Below are positions 7,831-17,397 of a DNA stretch of 64,000 nucleotides, one piece after another. The notes beneath the pieces are model-generated. The model saw only the letters and a program-made list of their open reading frames with translations. It made no database searches and was not told the origin of the DNA. The translations under genes were made by a program, and so were the position numbers. Origin of the DNA: Ruegeria aquimaris (GTDB lineage: Bacteria > Pseudomonadota > Alphaproteobacteria > Rhodobacterales > Rhodobacteraceae); the NCBI RefSeq assembly GCF_025751555.1, contig NZ_JAOWLB010000007.1, forward strand, positions 62,001-126,000, written 5' to 3'. Within the stretch, counting starts at the first letter, position 1. Every line of letters begins with the position of its first letter.

Positions 7831-9453
7831 TCACTGACTGTCCGTGCGCAAGCGGAAGCGCTGGATCTTGCCGGTCTGAGTCTTGGGCAGCGCGTCGATG
7901 AACCGGACGCTGCGGGGATATTTATAGGGGGCGATGGTCGCCTTGACGTGGTCCTGCAAGGTCTTGACCATCAGCGCGTCGCCGGTATGGCCCGGCGCCA
8001 GCACCACATAAGCCTCGACGATATGGCCGCGCGCCTCGTCCGGGGCGCCGATGACGCCGCATTCGGCCACCGCCGGATGCGACAGCAGCGCCGCCTCGAC
8101 CTCGGGCCCGGCGATGTTGTAGCCGGAACTGACGATCATGTCGTCGCTGCGGGCGGCGAAATGCAGATAGCCATCGGTATCCATCACAAAACTGTCGCCG
8201 GTCACGTTCCAGCCGTTTTGCACATATCCCGCCTGCCGGTCGTCGGCCAGATAGCGGCAGCCGGTCGGACCGCGCACTGCAAGCCGCCCGACCTCGCCGC
8301 GTGGCGCCTCGTTGCCTGCCTCGTCAAGGATGCGCACCTGATACCCCGTCACCGGCTTGCCGGTACAGGCGGGGCGGTGGTCGTCGAACCGGTTCGAGAT
8401 GAAGATATGCAGCATCTCGGTGGCGCCGATGCCATCGAGCATCGGCTTGCCGGTCTTGGCGATCCATTCGTCATAGACCGGGGCGGGCAGGGTCTCGCCC
8501 GCCGAAACAGCCGCCCGAAGCGAGCTGAGATCGGCGCCCTCGTCCATCGCCTTGAGCATGAAGCGATAGGCGGTGGGCGCGGTGAAACAGACCGTGGCGC
8601 CGTACTGCTGTATGATCTCGACCATGTTGGGCGGGCTTGCCTGTTCCAGCAGGGTCGCGGCGGCGCCAAAGCGCAGCGGAAACACCGCCAGCCCGCCCAG
8701 CCCAAAGGTAAAGGCCAGCGGTGGTGAGCCGATGAACACATCGTCCGGCGTCACGCCCAGAACCTCGCGCGCATAGCCGTCGGCGATGATCAGCAGGTCG
8801 CGATGGAAGTGCATCGTCGCCTTTGGGTCGCCCGTGGTGCCCGAGGTGAACCCCAATAGCGCCACATCGTCCCGCCCGGTCGCGACCGCCTGGAAGCGCA
8901 CCGGTTTTTGCAGCGCCAGCCGGTCCAGCTCGGCATCGTGGTTCGAGGTGCCATCAAAGCCCACCACCGTGCGCAGGTGTTTCGAGGTCTTGGCGCAGGT
9001 GACAAGCTCCTCCATCAGCCGCGTGTCGCACAGCGCATGGGTGATCTCGGCCTTGTCGATGATCTTGGCCAGCTCGCCCGCGCGCAGCATCGGCATCGTG
9101 TTGACCACCACCGCGCCCGCCTTGGTCGCGGCCAGCCAGCAGGCCACCATGGCCGGGTTGTTGGCCGAGCGGATCAGCACCCGGTTGCCCGGTTTCACGC
9201 CCAGATCCTCGACCAGCACATGGGCTAGCCGGTTGGTCCAGTCGCTGAGTTCCTTGTAGGTGCGCCGCCGGCCATTGCCGATCAGCGCGGTATGGTCGCC
9301 AAACCCCTTGTCGACCATGGCATCGGTCAGCTCAACCCCGACATTCAGGTGCTCGGGATAATCGAACCCGTCCAACAGGAAATCGGGCCATTGCTCGGGC
9401 GGCGGCAAGTTGTCCCGGGTGAAGGTGTCGATATGTGCGCTTGGTCCCAGCAT
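7831..9453 (-). CDS. 2-aminobenzoate (benzoate-type) CoA ligase
   Basis: A 540-residue AMP-forming acyl-CoA synthetase. The P-loop reads FTSGTTGDPK, the adenylate motif DGIGATEML and the hinge/C-domain GYNIAGPEVE and PKTQTGKIQR, including the catalytic lysine. The benzoate-ligase-type domain layout and its place in an operon with a 2-aminobenzoyl-CoA monooxygenase/reductase point to anthranilate as substrate: anthranilate + CoA + ATP to 2-aminobenzoyl-CoA. It lies 3 nt behind the cupin gene. The assignment to anthranilate rests on context; benzoate or salicylate cannot be excluded from sequence alone. Confidence 0.88.
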   Translation of the reverse strand: MLGPSAHIDTFTRDNLPPPEQWPDFLLDGFDYPEHLNVGVELTDAMVDKGFGDHTALIGNGRRRTYKELSDWTNRLAHVLVEDLGVKPGNRVLIRSANNPAMVACWLAATKAGAVVVNTMPMLRAGELAKIIDKAEITHALCDTRLMEELVTCAKTSKHLRTVVGFDGTSNHDAELDRLALQKPVRFQAVATGRDDVALLGFTSGTTGDPKATMHFHRDLLIIADGYAREVLGVTPDDVFIGSPPLAFTFGLGGLAVFPLRFGAAATLLEQASPPNMVEIIQQYGATVCFTAPTAYRFMLKAMDEGADLSSLRAAVSAGETLPAPVYDEWIAKTGKPMLDGIGATEMLHIFISNRFDDHRPACTGKPVTGYQVRILDEAGNEAPRGEVGRLAVRGPTGCRYLADDRQAGYVQNGWNVTGDSFVMDTDGYLHFAARSDDMIVSSGYNIAGPEVEAALLSHPAVAECGVIGAPDEARGHIVEAYVVLAPGHTGDALMVKTLQDHVKATIAPYKYPRSVRFIDALPKTQTGKIQRFRLRTDSQ

Positions 9454-9456
9454 GGT

Positions 9457-9909
9457 TCAGTCATTCGCCTCGGGCGGCAGGAAATCGACCTCGTGCTGGG
9501 CCGAGAGTTCGACCACCCGTTCGACATCCTCCAGATTGTCCAGCGCCTCGAACAGCTCTTTCAGCTTGCGCGCGGGCGAGACCCAGAACAGCGCGCGGGC
9601 CGGTTTGTCGGATTTGTTGAAATAGCCATGCGGGATACCCTTGGGCATGCGCACCAGATCACCGGCGCGCGCCTTGGTCCAGACACCGTCCAGCTTCAGG
9701 TCCAGCTCGCCCTCCTGCACCAGGATGAATTCGTCCTGGGTGGGGTGGACATGCACCGGCACGAATTGCCCCGGTTCCGAGTTCGTCTCAAAGGCAAAGG
9801 TCGTCTCGCAAACCGCCTTGGGGTAATAGGTCTGGCCCAGAATGTTCCAGACCACACCGTCATAACCGGTGCCGTTTTCGGTAATGCCCTTTTCCAGATC
9901 CTGGGTCAT
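9457..9909 (-). CDS. Cupin-domain protein of the aminobenzoyl-CoA operon
   Basis: A small protein of about 150 residues with both cupin motifs intact. Motif 1 carries HVHPTQDEF (metal-ligand histidines and glutamate) and motif 2 PKGIPHGYFN. A single-domain cupin of this sort can be a dioxygenase, isomerase or storage fold; function is not fixed by sequence. It starts at ATG 9909 with GGAGGAGAG close upstream, and it lies between the acyl-CoA dehydrogenase and CoA ligase genes with short gaps (28 and 3 nt), so it belongs to the same transcript. A role in processing a ring or amino-CoA intermediate is only inferred. Confidence 0.85.
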   Translation of the reverse strand: MTQDLEKGITENGTGYDGVVWNILGQTYYPKAVCETTFAFETNSEPGQFVPVHVHPTQDEFILVQEGELDLKLDGVWTKARAGDLVRMPKGIPHGYFNKSDKPARALFWVSPARKLKELFEALDNLEDVERVVELSAQHEVDFLPPEAND

Positions 9910-9937
9910 GGTCTCTCCTCCCATTGACGTTTCGGTC

Positions 9938-11080
9938 TTATCCCTGCGCCAACACCTGGCGGGCGATCACCACCCGCTGCACGTCGCTGGCGCCCTCATA
10001 GATGCGCAGGGCGCGGATATCGCGATAGAGCTCCTCGACCTTTTCGCCGCGCCGTACCCCGTCGCCGCCGAACAGCTGCACTGCGCGGTCGATCACCTGC
10101 TGGGCATGGTCGGTGGAATAGAGCTTGGCCATCGCCGCCTCGCGGCTGACGCGCGGGGCGCCCATGTCCTTGGCCCAGGCGGCGCGATAGGTAAGCAGCG
10201 CGCTGGCATCCACATCCAGCGCCATATCGGCGATATGGCCCTGCACCATTTGCAGATCGAACAGCGGCGCGCCCTGCACCTGCCGTGTGGTGACGCGCGC
10301 CAATGCCTCGTCCAGCGCGCGGCGGGCAAATCCCAGCGCCGCCGCCGCCACGGTCGAGCGGAACACGTCGAGCACCGCCATCGCCACCTTGAACCCTTCG
10401 CCGGGCGCACCCAGCAGCGCCGATTTCGGCACCCGCACATCACTAAAGCGCAGCCGCGCCAGCGGGTGCGGCGCCATCACTTCCAGGCGCTCGACCACCT
10501 CAAACCCCGGTAGACCCGCGGGCAGGACAAAGGCGCTGAGCCCGCGTGCGCCGGGTGCCTCGCCGGTGCGGGCAAAGAGCGTATAGACATCGGCGATGCC
10601 GCCGTTCGAGATCCAGGTCTTTTCGCCGTTCAGCACGTAATCGTCACCATCGGCGGTGGCGGTCATGGTGGAATTGGCCACATCCGAACCCGATTGCGGT
10701 TCGGTCAACGCAAAGGCCGAGATCGCCTGACCGCTGCGGGTCAGCGGCAGCCACTCGGCCTGCTGCGCGGGAGTGCCAAAGAGCGAGATCGCCCCGGTGC
10801 CCAGCCCCTGCATGGCAAAGGCGAAATCGGCCAGCCCGTCATGACGCGCCAGGATCTCGCGGCTGAGACACAGGGTCCGCACGTCCAGCCGCTCGCCCTC
10901 GGCCGCACCGGTGGCCTGCAACCAGCCACCCGCGCCCAGATCCGCCACCAGCTTGCGGCAGGCCGCGTCAATGTCGCCGTGATCCACATGCAGGCGCGCG
11001 CACCAGCCCTCCATCGCCTCGGCGCGGGCGCGATGGGTCTCGTCGAAAAACGGCCAGGTCAGAAAGCTGCGGTCTGCCAT
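9938..11080 (-). CDS. Acyl-CoA dehydrogenase
   Basis: A flavoprotein of 380 residues with the family signatures [11 protein letters not shown] and [10 protein letters not shown]. The C-terminal [24 protein letters not shown] region ends in IYEGASDVQ. It oxidises an acyl-CoA to the enoyl-CoA and passes electrons to ETF. The start at ATG 11080 has GGGAGGAAT at good distance; longer open frames upstream are not needed. It belongs to the 2-aminobenzoyl-CoA operon, where a beta-oxidation-like sequence follows ring reduction. The gap to the upstream hydratase gene holds a repeat element, the only gap of any size in this operon. Confidence 0.93.
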   Translation of the reverse strand: MADRSFLTWPFFDETHRARAEAMEGWCARLHVDHGDIDAACRKLVADLGAGGWLQATGAAEGERLDVRTLCLSREILARHDGLADFAFAMQGLGTGAISLFGTPAQQAEWLPLTRSGQAISAFALTEPQSGSDVANSTMTATADGDDYVLNGEKTWISNGGIADVYTLFARTGEAPGARGLSAFVLPAGLPGFEVVERLEVMAPHPLARLRFSDVRVPKSALLGAPGEGFKVAMAVLDVFRSTVAAAALGFARRALDEALARVTTRQVQGAPLFDLQMVQGHIADMALDVDASALLTYRAAWAKDMGAPRVSREAAMAKLYSTDHAQQVIDRAVQLFGGDGVRRGEKVEELYRDIRALRIYEGASDVQRVVIARQVLAQG

Positions 11081-11103
11081 CTCATTCCTCCCAAGGGGCT
11101 TCA

Positions 11104-11146
11104 TTTCGCCCCAAATACTCCGGGGTCCGGGGCAGCGCCCCGGTCC
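11104..11146 (-). repeat. GGCGCTGCC/CCGGAGTATTT stem-loop repeat, copy A
   Basis: Read on the minus strand: a 7-bp stem CCGGGGC with loop GCT and GCCCCGG (11143-11127), then CCGGAGTATTT (11123-11113). It follows the stop codon of the enoyl-CoA hydratase (11151) by a few bases and lies inside the operon, before the acyl-CoA dehydrogenase start. Three related copies are found at 21.3-21.5 kb and 61.3 kb. Confidence 0.75.
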
Positions 11147-11150
11147 GACC

Positions 11151-11954
11151 TCAATCGCCCATAAACACGGGTTTTTCCTTGGCGACAAAGGCGCGGTAGG
11201 CGCGTTCGAAATCGCCGGTCTGCATGCAGATCGCCTGTGCCTGCGCCTCGGCCTCGATCGCCTGTTCGATCGACATCGACCATTCCTGCGCCAGCATGGT
11301 CTTGGTGATCATATGGCCGAAATTCGGGCCTGCCGCGATCTGCTGGGCCAGTTTGCGGGCCTCATCCTCCAGCGTGTCCGCCGCCACCAGCCGGTTGTGA
11401 AAGCCCCAGGCGGCACCCTCGTCAGCGCTCATCGCGCGTCCGGTGTAGAGCAGTTCCGCCGCGCGACCCTGGCCGATGATCCGGGGAAGGATGGCGCAGG
11501 CGCCCATATCACAGCCAGCCAACCCGACGCGGGTAAACAGAAAGGCCACCTTGGCCTCGGGCGTCGCGATGCGCAGGTCAGAGGCCATGGCGATGATCGC
11601 GCCCGCGCCGACGCAGATGCCGTCGATGGCGGCAATCACCGGTTTGCCGCAATTGATCATCGCCTTGACCAGATCGCCGGTCATTCGGGTGAATTGCAGC
11701 AGCTCCTTCATGTTCATCCGGGTGAGCGGCCCGATGATGTCATGCACATCGCCGCCCGAGCTGAAATTGCCGCCGTTCGAGGCAAAGACTACCGCCTTGA
11801 TGTCGTCATTGTAATGCAGGTCGCGGAACCAGTCGCGCAGCTCGGCATAGCTGTCGAAGGTCAGCGGGTTCTTGCGTTCGGGCCGGTCCAGCGCGATGCG
11901 GGCGATGCCGTCTTCGATGGTGCACAGGAAATGGGTGGTGTCGGCGGCGGTCAT
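11151..11954 (-). CDS. Enoyl-CoA hydratase/isomerase family protein
   Basis: A 267-residue crotonase-fold protein. The oxyanion-hole segments are SSGGDVHDI and the [22 protein letters not shown] stretch. A C-terminal Q-x5-E helix region is followed by FVAKEKPVF. It probably hydrates or isomerises a cyclic enoyl-CoA formed by the acyl-CoA dehydrogenase of the same operon. The ATG at 11954 overlaps the MarR stop by 4 nt. The catalytic glutamate pair of typical hydratases was not located with certainty, so hydratase versus isomerase or ring-opening activity stays open. Confidence 0.9.
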   Translation of the reverse strand: MTAADTTHFLCTIEDGIARIALDRPERKNPLTFDSYAELRDWFRDLHYNDDIKAVVFASNGGNFSSGGDVHDIIGPLTRMNMKELLQFTRMTGDLVKAMINCGKPVIAAIDGICVGAGAIIAMASDLRIATPEAKVAFLFTRVGLAGCDMGACAILPRIIGQGRAAELLYTGRAMSADEGAAWGFHNRLVAADTLEDEARKLAQQIAAGPNFGHMITKTMLAQEWSMSIEQAIEAEAQAQAICMQTGDFERAYRAFVAKEKPVFMGD

Positions 11955-12418
11955 GATTTTCCCTCTGTCAGAATGCGGTCCAGCGTTGCCGTGATCGCGC
12001 GGGCCTCGTCAGCGTCGAGCGCGCCCAGCAGATCGTCGACCCAGGCCTCGTGGCGCGCGGCTTGCCGGGCGAATTCCTCTTCGCCCTTGCGGGTCAGGCG
12101 GACCCGGTTGGCGCGGCGGTCGCCCGGCACCGGTTCGCGCAGCACATGGCCATCCTCGACAAGCCGTTCGATGATGCCGGTGACATTGCCGTTCGACACC
12201 TTCAGGAGGCCCGACAGCTCGCTCATCTTCAGCCCGCCCGCGTTGCGGGCCAGCGCGCTCATCACGTCAAACCGCGGCAGGGTCGAGGCGAACTCGGTCC
12301 GCAGGTTCTCGCGCAGGCCGGATTCCACCGTGCGCGTGGTTTTGAGCAGTTTCAGCCAGAGGCGCAGCCGCGCCTTGCTGTCCGGCCCGACATCGGGGCG
12401 GGGGTTGGGTGCGCTCAT
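11951..12418 (-). CDS. MarR family regulator embedded in the aminobenzoyl-CoA operon
   Basis: A 155-residue winged-helix protein. [20 protein letters not shown], then [15 protein letters not shown] (recognition helix) and [12 protein letters not shown] (wing) are typical MarR features. It overlaps both the upstream dehydrogenase and the downstream hydratase genes by 4 nt. MarR proteins in aromatic acid operons commonly act as repressors released by the CoA thioester. By that analogy this one may sense 2-aminobenzoyl-CoA and bind the dyad at 15518-15555. Being inside the operon it would be autoregulated. Confidence 0.92.
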   Translation of the reverse strand: MSAPNPRPDVGPDSKARLRLWLKLLKTTRTVESGLRENLRTEFASTLPRFDVMSALARNAGGLKMSELSGLLKVSNGNVTGIIERLVEDGHVLREPVPGDRRANRVRLTRKGEEEFARQAARHEAWVDDLLGALDADEARAITATLDRILTEGKS

Positions 12419-13173
12419 ATCTCTCCTCCCGACAGGGCAAGGGCATGGCCGTTCACCGACCGGGCGGCCTCGGAGCAGAGCCAGAGAACCGCGCCCGCCA
12501 CCTCGTCCACCTGGATGAATCGGTCCTGCGGATTGCCCTTGCGCAGCGACTTTGCCGCAGCTTCCGCGCTCAGCCCGGTCTTGTCCACGATGGTGGCGAT
12601 TGAACGTTCCAGCATCGGGGTCTCGATGAAGCCGGGGCAGATCGCGTTTGCGGTCACGCCGGTGCGGCCCAGTTCCACCGCCAGCGCCCGGATCAGGCCC
12701 ACGACCCCGTGTTTTGCGGCGCAATAGCCCGCCACATAGGGATAACCTTTGAGCCCGGCGGTCGAGGCGATGGCGATCAACCGCCCCTCGCCCGCGTTTT
12801 CCATATCCGCCAGCCCGGCCTGAAAGCTGTTGAATACGCCCTTGAGGTTCACATCCAGCATCTGCTGGAATCCTTCGGCGGTCATCTTCCTGAACGGTGT
12901 GCTGTCGGCGGCACCCGCATTGGCGACCACCACGCCCACCGGCCCGTTCAGGTCGCGCGCTTGCCGAAAGGCGGCGCGGACCGCCTGCGGATCGGTCACG
13001 TCGCAGGTGACCCAGCCGATGAACTTGTGCTGTTTGGCCACCTCGCGCAACGGTGCCTCGCGGCGACCCAGCACGGTGACCTTGGCACCGGCATGGGCCA
13101 GCGCCTCGGCAATCGCCGCACCAGTTCCGGTGCCGCCACCGGTGACCACCGCATGGGTGCCTTCCAGCGTCAT
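12415..13173 (-). CDS. Short-chain dehydrogenase/reductase (3-hydroxyacyl-CoA dehydrogenase-like)
   Basis: A 252-residue classical SDR. The cofactor loop reads TGGGTGTG, followed by NAGA and the active-site pattern with Tyr in [11 protein letters not shown] (Y-x3-K). CPGFIETPM follows. It overlaps its neighbours by 4 nt at both ends and follows the monooxygenase/reductase gene. In the aerobic 2-aminobenzoyl-CoA route a dehydrogenase acts on the ring-reduced or hydroxylated CoA intermediate, which is the likely role. NAD is more likely than NADP given the acidic cofactor region, but this is not certain. Confidence 0.9.
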   Translation of the reverse strand: MTLEGTHAVVTGGGTGTGAAIAEALAHAGAKVTVLGRREAPLREVAKQHKFIGWVTCDVTDPQAVRAAFRQARDLNGPVGVVVANAGAADSTPFRKMTAEGFQQMLDVNLKGVFNSFQAGLADMENAGEGRLIAIASTAGLKGYPYVAGYCAAKHGVVGLIRALAVELGRTGVTANAICPGFIETPMLERSIATIVDKTGLSAEAAAKSLRKGNPQDRFIQVDEVAGAVLWLCSEAARSVNGHALALSGGEI

Positions 13174-15464
13174 GCGCGGATCTCCATCTCGGCGTCACGG
13201 TCGGCCAGGCGCCAGGCCTGATCCCGGCCCGCCAGATAAGGTAGCGGCCAGTCGGCGTGGCGATCACCGATGCGCGCGCCCTCGTGCAGGGTCCAGTAGG
13301 GGTCGGCCAGATGCGGGCGACCGACGCAGATCAGATCGGCCCGGCCCGCCATCAGGATCGAGTTGGCATGGTCGGCCTCATAGATATTGCCCACCGCCAT
13401 GGTGGCGATGCCGGTCTCGTTGCGGATGCGGTCCGAGAACGGGGTCTGGAACATGCGGCCATAGACGGGTTTGGCCTCGACCGAGGTCTGCCCGGCGGAA
13501 ACGTCGATGATATCGGCCCCTGCCGCGTGGAACATCGCCGCGATCTTGACTGCCTCCTCGGGCGTGACACCGGCCTCGTCCACCCAGTCATTGGCCGAAA
13601 TCCGCACCGACATCGGCTTGTCCTCGGGCCATGCGGCCCGCATCGCGGTGAACACTTCCAGCGGGTAGCGCATGCGGTTTTCCAGCGACCCGCCGTAGTC
13701 GTCGCCGCGCGAGTTCGACATCGGCGAGATGAAGGACGAGATCAGATAGCCGTGTGCTGCGTGCAGTTCGATCATGTCGAAACCTGCCCGTTCCGCCATT
13801 TGCGCGGCCGCGACGAACTGATCGCGCACTGCGTCCATATCCGTCCGCGTCATTTCGCGCGGGGTGGCATTGTTGGCGGACCACGGGATGGGCGAGGCCG
13901 AGATCAGGCCCCAGTTTTCCGCCTTCAGGGGCGCGTCCATCGTCTCCCACCCCAGCTGGGTCGAGCCCTTGCGCCCGGAATGACCGATCTGGCAGCAGAT
14001 TTTGGCGCTCGTCTCGCCATGCACGAAGTCGGTCAGCCGCCTCCACGCGGCCTCATGCTCGGGCGCATAGAGGCCCGGACAACCGGGCGTGATGCGGCCT
14101 GTGGGGCTGACGCAGGTCATCTCGGTATAGACCAGGCCCGCGCCACCCTTGGCGCGTTCGCCGTAGTGGATCAGATGCCAGTCGGTCGGGCAGCCATCGA
14201 CGGCCTTGTATTGCGCCATGGGCGAGACCACGATGCGGTTCTTCAACTCCATGCCGCGCAGGCGGAAGGGGGCGAACATCGGCGCGCGCACGGGTTCGGC
14301 TGCAGCGCCCGCACGGGTCTGAAACCATTGTTCGGCCGAGCGCAGCCAGTCGGCATCGCGCAGGCGCAGGTTCTCGTGACTGATCCGCTGGCTGCGGGTC
14401 AGCAGCGAATAGTTGAACTGCACCGGGTCCATGTCCAGATAGCGTTCCACCTGTTCGAACCACTCCAGCGAGTTGCGTGCCGCCGATTGCAGGCGCAGCA
14501 CCTCGAGCCGGCGTTCCTCCTGATAGCGCTCGAAGGCACTTTCCATCGTCGGTTCGGAATGCAGATAGGTGGCCAGCGAAATGGCGCTGTCAAAGGCCAG
14601 GCGCGAGCCCGAGCCGATCGAGAAATGCGCGGTGGCCGCCGCATCGCCCATCAGCACCACGTTTTCATGGTGCCATTTCTCGCACAGAACGCGGGGAAAG
14701 TTGATCCAGACCGCCGAGCCGCGCAGATGGCTGGCATTCGACATGAGCTTGTGGCCGCCCAGATGCGCGGCAAAGATGCGCTCGCAGGTGGCGACGCTCT
14801 CTTCCTTGGACATATGCTCGAATCCCCAGGCGTCCCAGGTCTCCTGGCTGCATTCCACGATCACCGTCGCGGTGTCCTCGTCGAACTGATAAGCATGCAC
14901 CCACATCCAGCCATGTTCGGTCTTTTCAAAGATGAAGGTGAAGGCGTCGTCGAATTTCTGATGGGTGCCAAGCCAGATGAACTTGCACTGGCGGGTGTCG
15001 ATATCGGGTTTGAAATGCGCGGCCAGATCGCTGCGCACGCGCGAGTTCAGCCCGTCGCAGGCCACCACCAGATCGTATTCCGCCTGATACTCGGCAATGG
15101 GGCGTGCTTCGGTCTGGAATTGCAGATCGACGCCCAACTCGCGGGCGCGGTCTTGAAGCAGGAGCAGCATCGCCTTGCGCCCGATCCCGGCAAAACCGTG
15201 CCCGCCCGAGACGGTGCGCACCCCGTCATGCACCACCGCGATATCGTCCCAATAGGCAAAGTTCGAGCGGATCGTTTCGGCGCTCTTGGGGTCGTTGGCG
15301 GCCAGGTTTTCCAGCGCGTCATCGCTCAGCACCACGCCCCAGCCGAATGTATCGTCGCCCTTGTTGCGCTCGATCACCGTGACCTGATGCGAAGGGTCGC
15401 GCAGCTTCATCGAAATGGCGAAATAGAGCCCCGCCGGACCGCCACCCAGACATGCGACACGCAT
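13170..15464 (-). CDS. 2-aminobenzoyl-CoA monooxygenase/reductase (bifunctional FAD monooxygenase + OYE-type reductase)
   Basis: A 764-residue fusion. Residues 1 to about 390 form a flavin monooxygenase ([11 protein letters not shown] at the N-terminus, [14 protein letters not shown] later). Residues from about 400 form an Old Yellow Enzyme-like FMN reductase ([35 protein letters not shown]). This architecture is that of the Azoarcus 2-aminobenzoyl-CoA monooxygenase/reductase and the related salicylyl-CoA 5-hydroxylase. It hydroxylates and then reduces the aromatic ring of anthraniloyl-CoA. The neighbouring CoA ligase and divergent kyn genes support anthranilate. It is the first gene of the minus-strand operon. 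Confidence 0.92.
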   Translation of the reverse strand: MRVACLGGGPAGLYFAISMKLRDPSHQVTVIERNKGDDTFGWGVVLSDDALENLAANDPKSAETIRSNFAYWDDIAVVHDGVRTVSGGHGFAGIGRKAMLLLLQDRARELGVDLQFQTEARPIAEYQAEYDLVVACDGLNSRVRSDLAAHFKPDIDTRQCKFIWLGTHQKFDDAFTFIFEKTEHGWMWVHAYQFDEDTATVIVECSQETWDAWGFEHMSKEESVATCERIFAAHLGGHKLMSNASHLRGSAVWINFPRVLCEKWHHENVVLMGDAAATAHFSIGSGSRLAFDSAISLATYLHSEPTMESAFERYQEERRLEVLRLQSAARNSLEWFEQVERYLDMDPVQFNYSLLTRSQRISHENLRLRDADWLRSAEQWFQTRAGAAAEPVRAPMFAPFRLRGMELKNRIVVSPMAQYKAVDGCPTDWHLIHYGERAKGGAGLVYTEMTCVSPTGRITPGCPGLYAPEHEAAWRRLTDFVHGETSAKICCQIGHSGRKGSTQLGWETMDAPLKAENWGLISASPIPWSANNATPREMTRTDMDAVRDQFVAAAQMAERAGFDMIELHAAHGYLISSFISPMSNSRGDDYGGSLENRMRYPLEVFTAMRAAWPEDKPMSVRISANDWVDEAGVTPEEAVKIAAMFHAAGADIIDVSAGQTSVEAKPVYGRMFQTPFSDRIRNETGIATMAVGNIYEADHANSILMAGRADLICVGRPHLADPYWTLHEGARIGDRHADWPLPYLAGRDQAWRLADRDAEMEIRA

Positions 15465-15517
15465 TGCATCCTCCCTCGCAAGATACGCTGATTGAGGATG
15501 AGGATACGGGGATTCGG

Positions 15518-15555
15518 ATATATTTCAAGCCTAAACCTTTAAGCTTGAAATATAA
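15518..15555. promoter_or_regulatory. Long dyad between the aminobenzoyl-CoA operon and kynBA (candidate MarR operator)
   Basis: ATATTTCAAGC (15520-15530) and GCTTGAAATAT (15543-15553) are perfect 11-bp arms with a 12-nt centre; the flanks at 15518-15519 and 15554-15555 extend the symmetry with one mismatch. It lies in the 133-nt divergent space between the monooxygenase/reductase and kynB. The AT-rich arms stand out from the GC-rich surroundings. The likely ligand is the MarR protein encoded in the operon. Confidence 0.7.
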
Positions 15556-15597
15556 CGGAGCGGCATCTACGCTATCCGCAAATCGGGAGGGTCTGCG

Positions 15598-16374
15598 ATG
15601 ATCGACTGGGATGATGCCTTTGACAATTCCAGCTATGTGCCGGGGTCGGACAAGCTGGCCGCTGCCTGGGGCGCTGCGGCGGCGGCCTGGCGCGACAGTC
15701 AGGGCGGGACGCTTGACATTTCCTATGCTCCGGGCCCGCGTAACCGGCTGGACCTGTTCCGCCCCGACGGCGCGGCGAAGGGCCTCGTGGTATTTGTGCA
15801 TGGCGGCTATTGGCAAAAGCTCGACAAGAGCTTCTGGTCGCATTTCGCCGCCGGGCCGCTCAGCCGGGGCTGGGCGCTGGCGGTGCCCTCTTACACGTTG
15901 GCGCCCGAGGCGCGGCTGGGCCAGATGGTCGAGGAAGTTCGAGCATCGATAGAAGAGGCAGCGCGTCACGTCGCGGGACCGGTGCGGCTGGCGGGCCATT
16001 CCGCCGGTGGCCATCTGGTGGCCCGCATGGCCTGTACCGACGGGCCGCTGCCTGACCGGCTGGACCGGGTGATCAGTATCAGCGGTATCCACGATCTGCG
16101 CCCGCTGCTGGCCACCCGGATGAACGAGGTGCTGCATCTGGACGCGGCAGAGGCCGAGGCCGAAAGCCCCGCGCTTCTGCCCCGGCGCGCGGGCCTGTCG
16201 GTCACCTGCTGGGTCGGCGCCGATGAGCGGCCCGAATTGGTGCGCCAGACCCGGCTCTTGTCCGAGGCGTGGGGCGTGCCCAACGTCTTTGCCGCCGGGC
16301 ACGAGCATTTCTCGGTCGTCGAAGAGTTGGGGCGCCCCGGCTCCGCCCTGCTTTCAGAACTTCTCAAGGATTAA
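15598..16374 (+). CDS. kynB: Arylformamidase (kynurenine formamidase), alpha/beta-hydrolase type
   Basis: A 258-residue alpha/beta hydrolase. The HGGYW motif at residues 68-72 and the nucleophile elbow GHSAGG (Ser135) are those of the eukaryote-like arylformamidases. A C-terminal histidine is in GHEHFSV. It converts N-formylkynurenine to kynurenine and formate. It sits 4 nt before tryptophan 2,3-dioxygenase, which makes the substrate. It diverges from the anthraniloyl-CoA operon, so kynureninase, not found here, would link the two halves. It is not a member of the metal-dependent bacterial KynB family, although the reaction is the same. Confidence 0.88.
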   Translation: MIDWDDAFDNSSYVPGSDKLAAAWGAAAAAWRDSQGGTLDISYAPGPRNRLDLFRPDGAAKGLVVFVHGGYWQKLDKSFWSHFAAGPLSRGWALAVPSYTLAPEARLGQMVEEVRASIEEAARHVAGPVRLAGHSAGGHLVARMACTDGPLPDRLDRVISISGIHDLRPLLATRMNEVLHLDAAEAEAESPALLPRRAGLSVTCWVGADERPELVRQTRLLSEAWGVPNVFAAGHEHFSVVEELGRPGSALLSELLKD

Positions 16375-16378
16375 CCCG

Positions 16379-17215
16379 ATGTCCCAAGCCTATGACCCCA
16401 GCCAGGAAGGCGCCAAGATGTCCTATGCCAAGGACATGAGCTATGGCGACTATCTGCATATGGACGACCTGCTCGCCACGCATCACCTGCAATCGGATGC
16501 GCATGACGAGTTGCTGTTCATCATCCAGCACCAGACTAGCGAATTGTGGATGCGGCTTGTTCTGCACGAACTGACCGCAGCGCGGCGGTTGCTGATGTCT
16601 GGCGGCGATTTCCGCCCGGCGTTCAAGATGCTGACCCGGGTTGCGCGCATTTTCGACCAGCTCAATTCGGCGTGGGACGTGCTGCGCACGATGACACCCA
16701 GCGATTACACCACGTTCCGCAATGCGCTTGGCAATTCCTCGGGTTTTCAATCGCACCAGTACCGGTTGATCGAATATGTTCTGGGCAACCGGAATATCTC
16801 TTTGATGAAGGTGCACGAGCATCGGCCGGAGCTGCATGCCATGCTGGCCGAGGAATTGCAGCGGCCCTCGCTTTATCATGTGGCCCTGGACGCCCTGTCG
16901 GCAAAGACCGGAGTGGCGATCTCGCCCGAAGCGCGCCGGATGGATAATCCGCATAGCGCGGATGCCGATGTGCAGCGCGCATGGAAGATGGTTTACGAGA
17001 ACCCGGCCAAGTTCTGGGATCTCTATGAGTTGGCCGAAAAACTGGTCGATCTCGAGGATTACTTCCGCCGCTGGCGCTTCAACCATGTCACCACGGTTGA
17101 GCGGGTCATCGGGTTCAAGCGGGGCACCGGCGGAACTTCGGGTGTGCAGTACCTGCGGCGGATGCTCGAAGTCGAGCTGTTCCCCGAACTTTGGCATCTT
17201 CGCACCGAACTCTGA
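16379..17215 (+). CDS. kynA: Tryptophan 2,3-dioxygenase
   Basis: A 278-residue heme enzyme that opens the indole ring of L-tryptophan to N-formylkynurenine. It shows the family signatures MSYGDYLHMDDLL, FIIQHQTSELWMRL (substrate-side), GNSSGFQSHQYR, and RWRFNHVTTVERVIGFKRGTGGTSGV carrying the proximal heme histidine. It lies 4 nt behind kynB and starts at ATG 16379. Together they give the first two steps of tryptophan breakdown. Downstream, AATTCGCCC and GGGCGAAATT around 17241-17273 can pair imperfectly and may mark the transcript end. Confidence 0.97.
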   Translation: MSQAYDPSQEGAKMSYAKDMSYGDYLHMDDLLATHHLQSDAHDELLFIIQHQTSELWMRLVLHELTAARRLLMSGGDFRPAFKMLTRVARIFDQLNSAWDVLRTMTPSDYTTFRNALGNSSGFQSHQYRLIEYVLGNRNISLMKVHEHRPELHAMLAEELQRPSLYHVALDALSAKTGVAISPEARRMDNPHSADADVQRAWKMVYENPAKFWDLYELAEKLVDLEDYFRRWRFNHVTTVERVIGFKRGTGGTSGVQYLRRMLEVELFPELWHLRTEL

Positions 17216-17397
17216 GCCAGAATCTGCGAAAAAGTTGTCGAATTCGCCCGGCATGGTCTGGGCGAAATTGCCATGGCGTTCAAACACGACATATCATGAT
17301 TGTTTTCTGACTTATCCGGACATGGACGATGCCGGTCAGGTGGTCTATCGTCGCCGCGAACCCAATGGCTCAGGCCCCACAGGCAAGAGGTAGAACA

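Noticed and set aside
13257-15491. A long open frame on the plus strand (744 codons)
   Set aside because: It is antisense to the monooxygenase/reductase gene, which has clear domain motifs. Long antisense frames are expected in GC-rich DNA, and its translation looks low-complexity and family-free.
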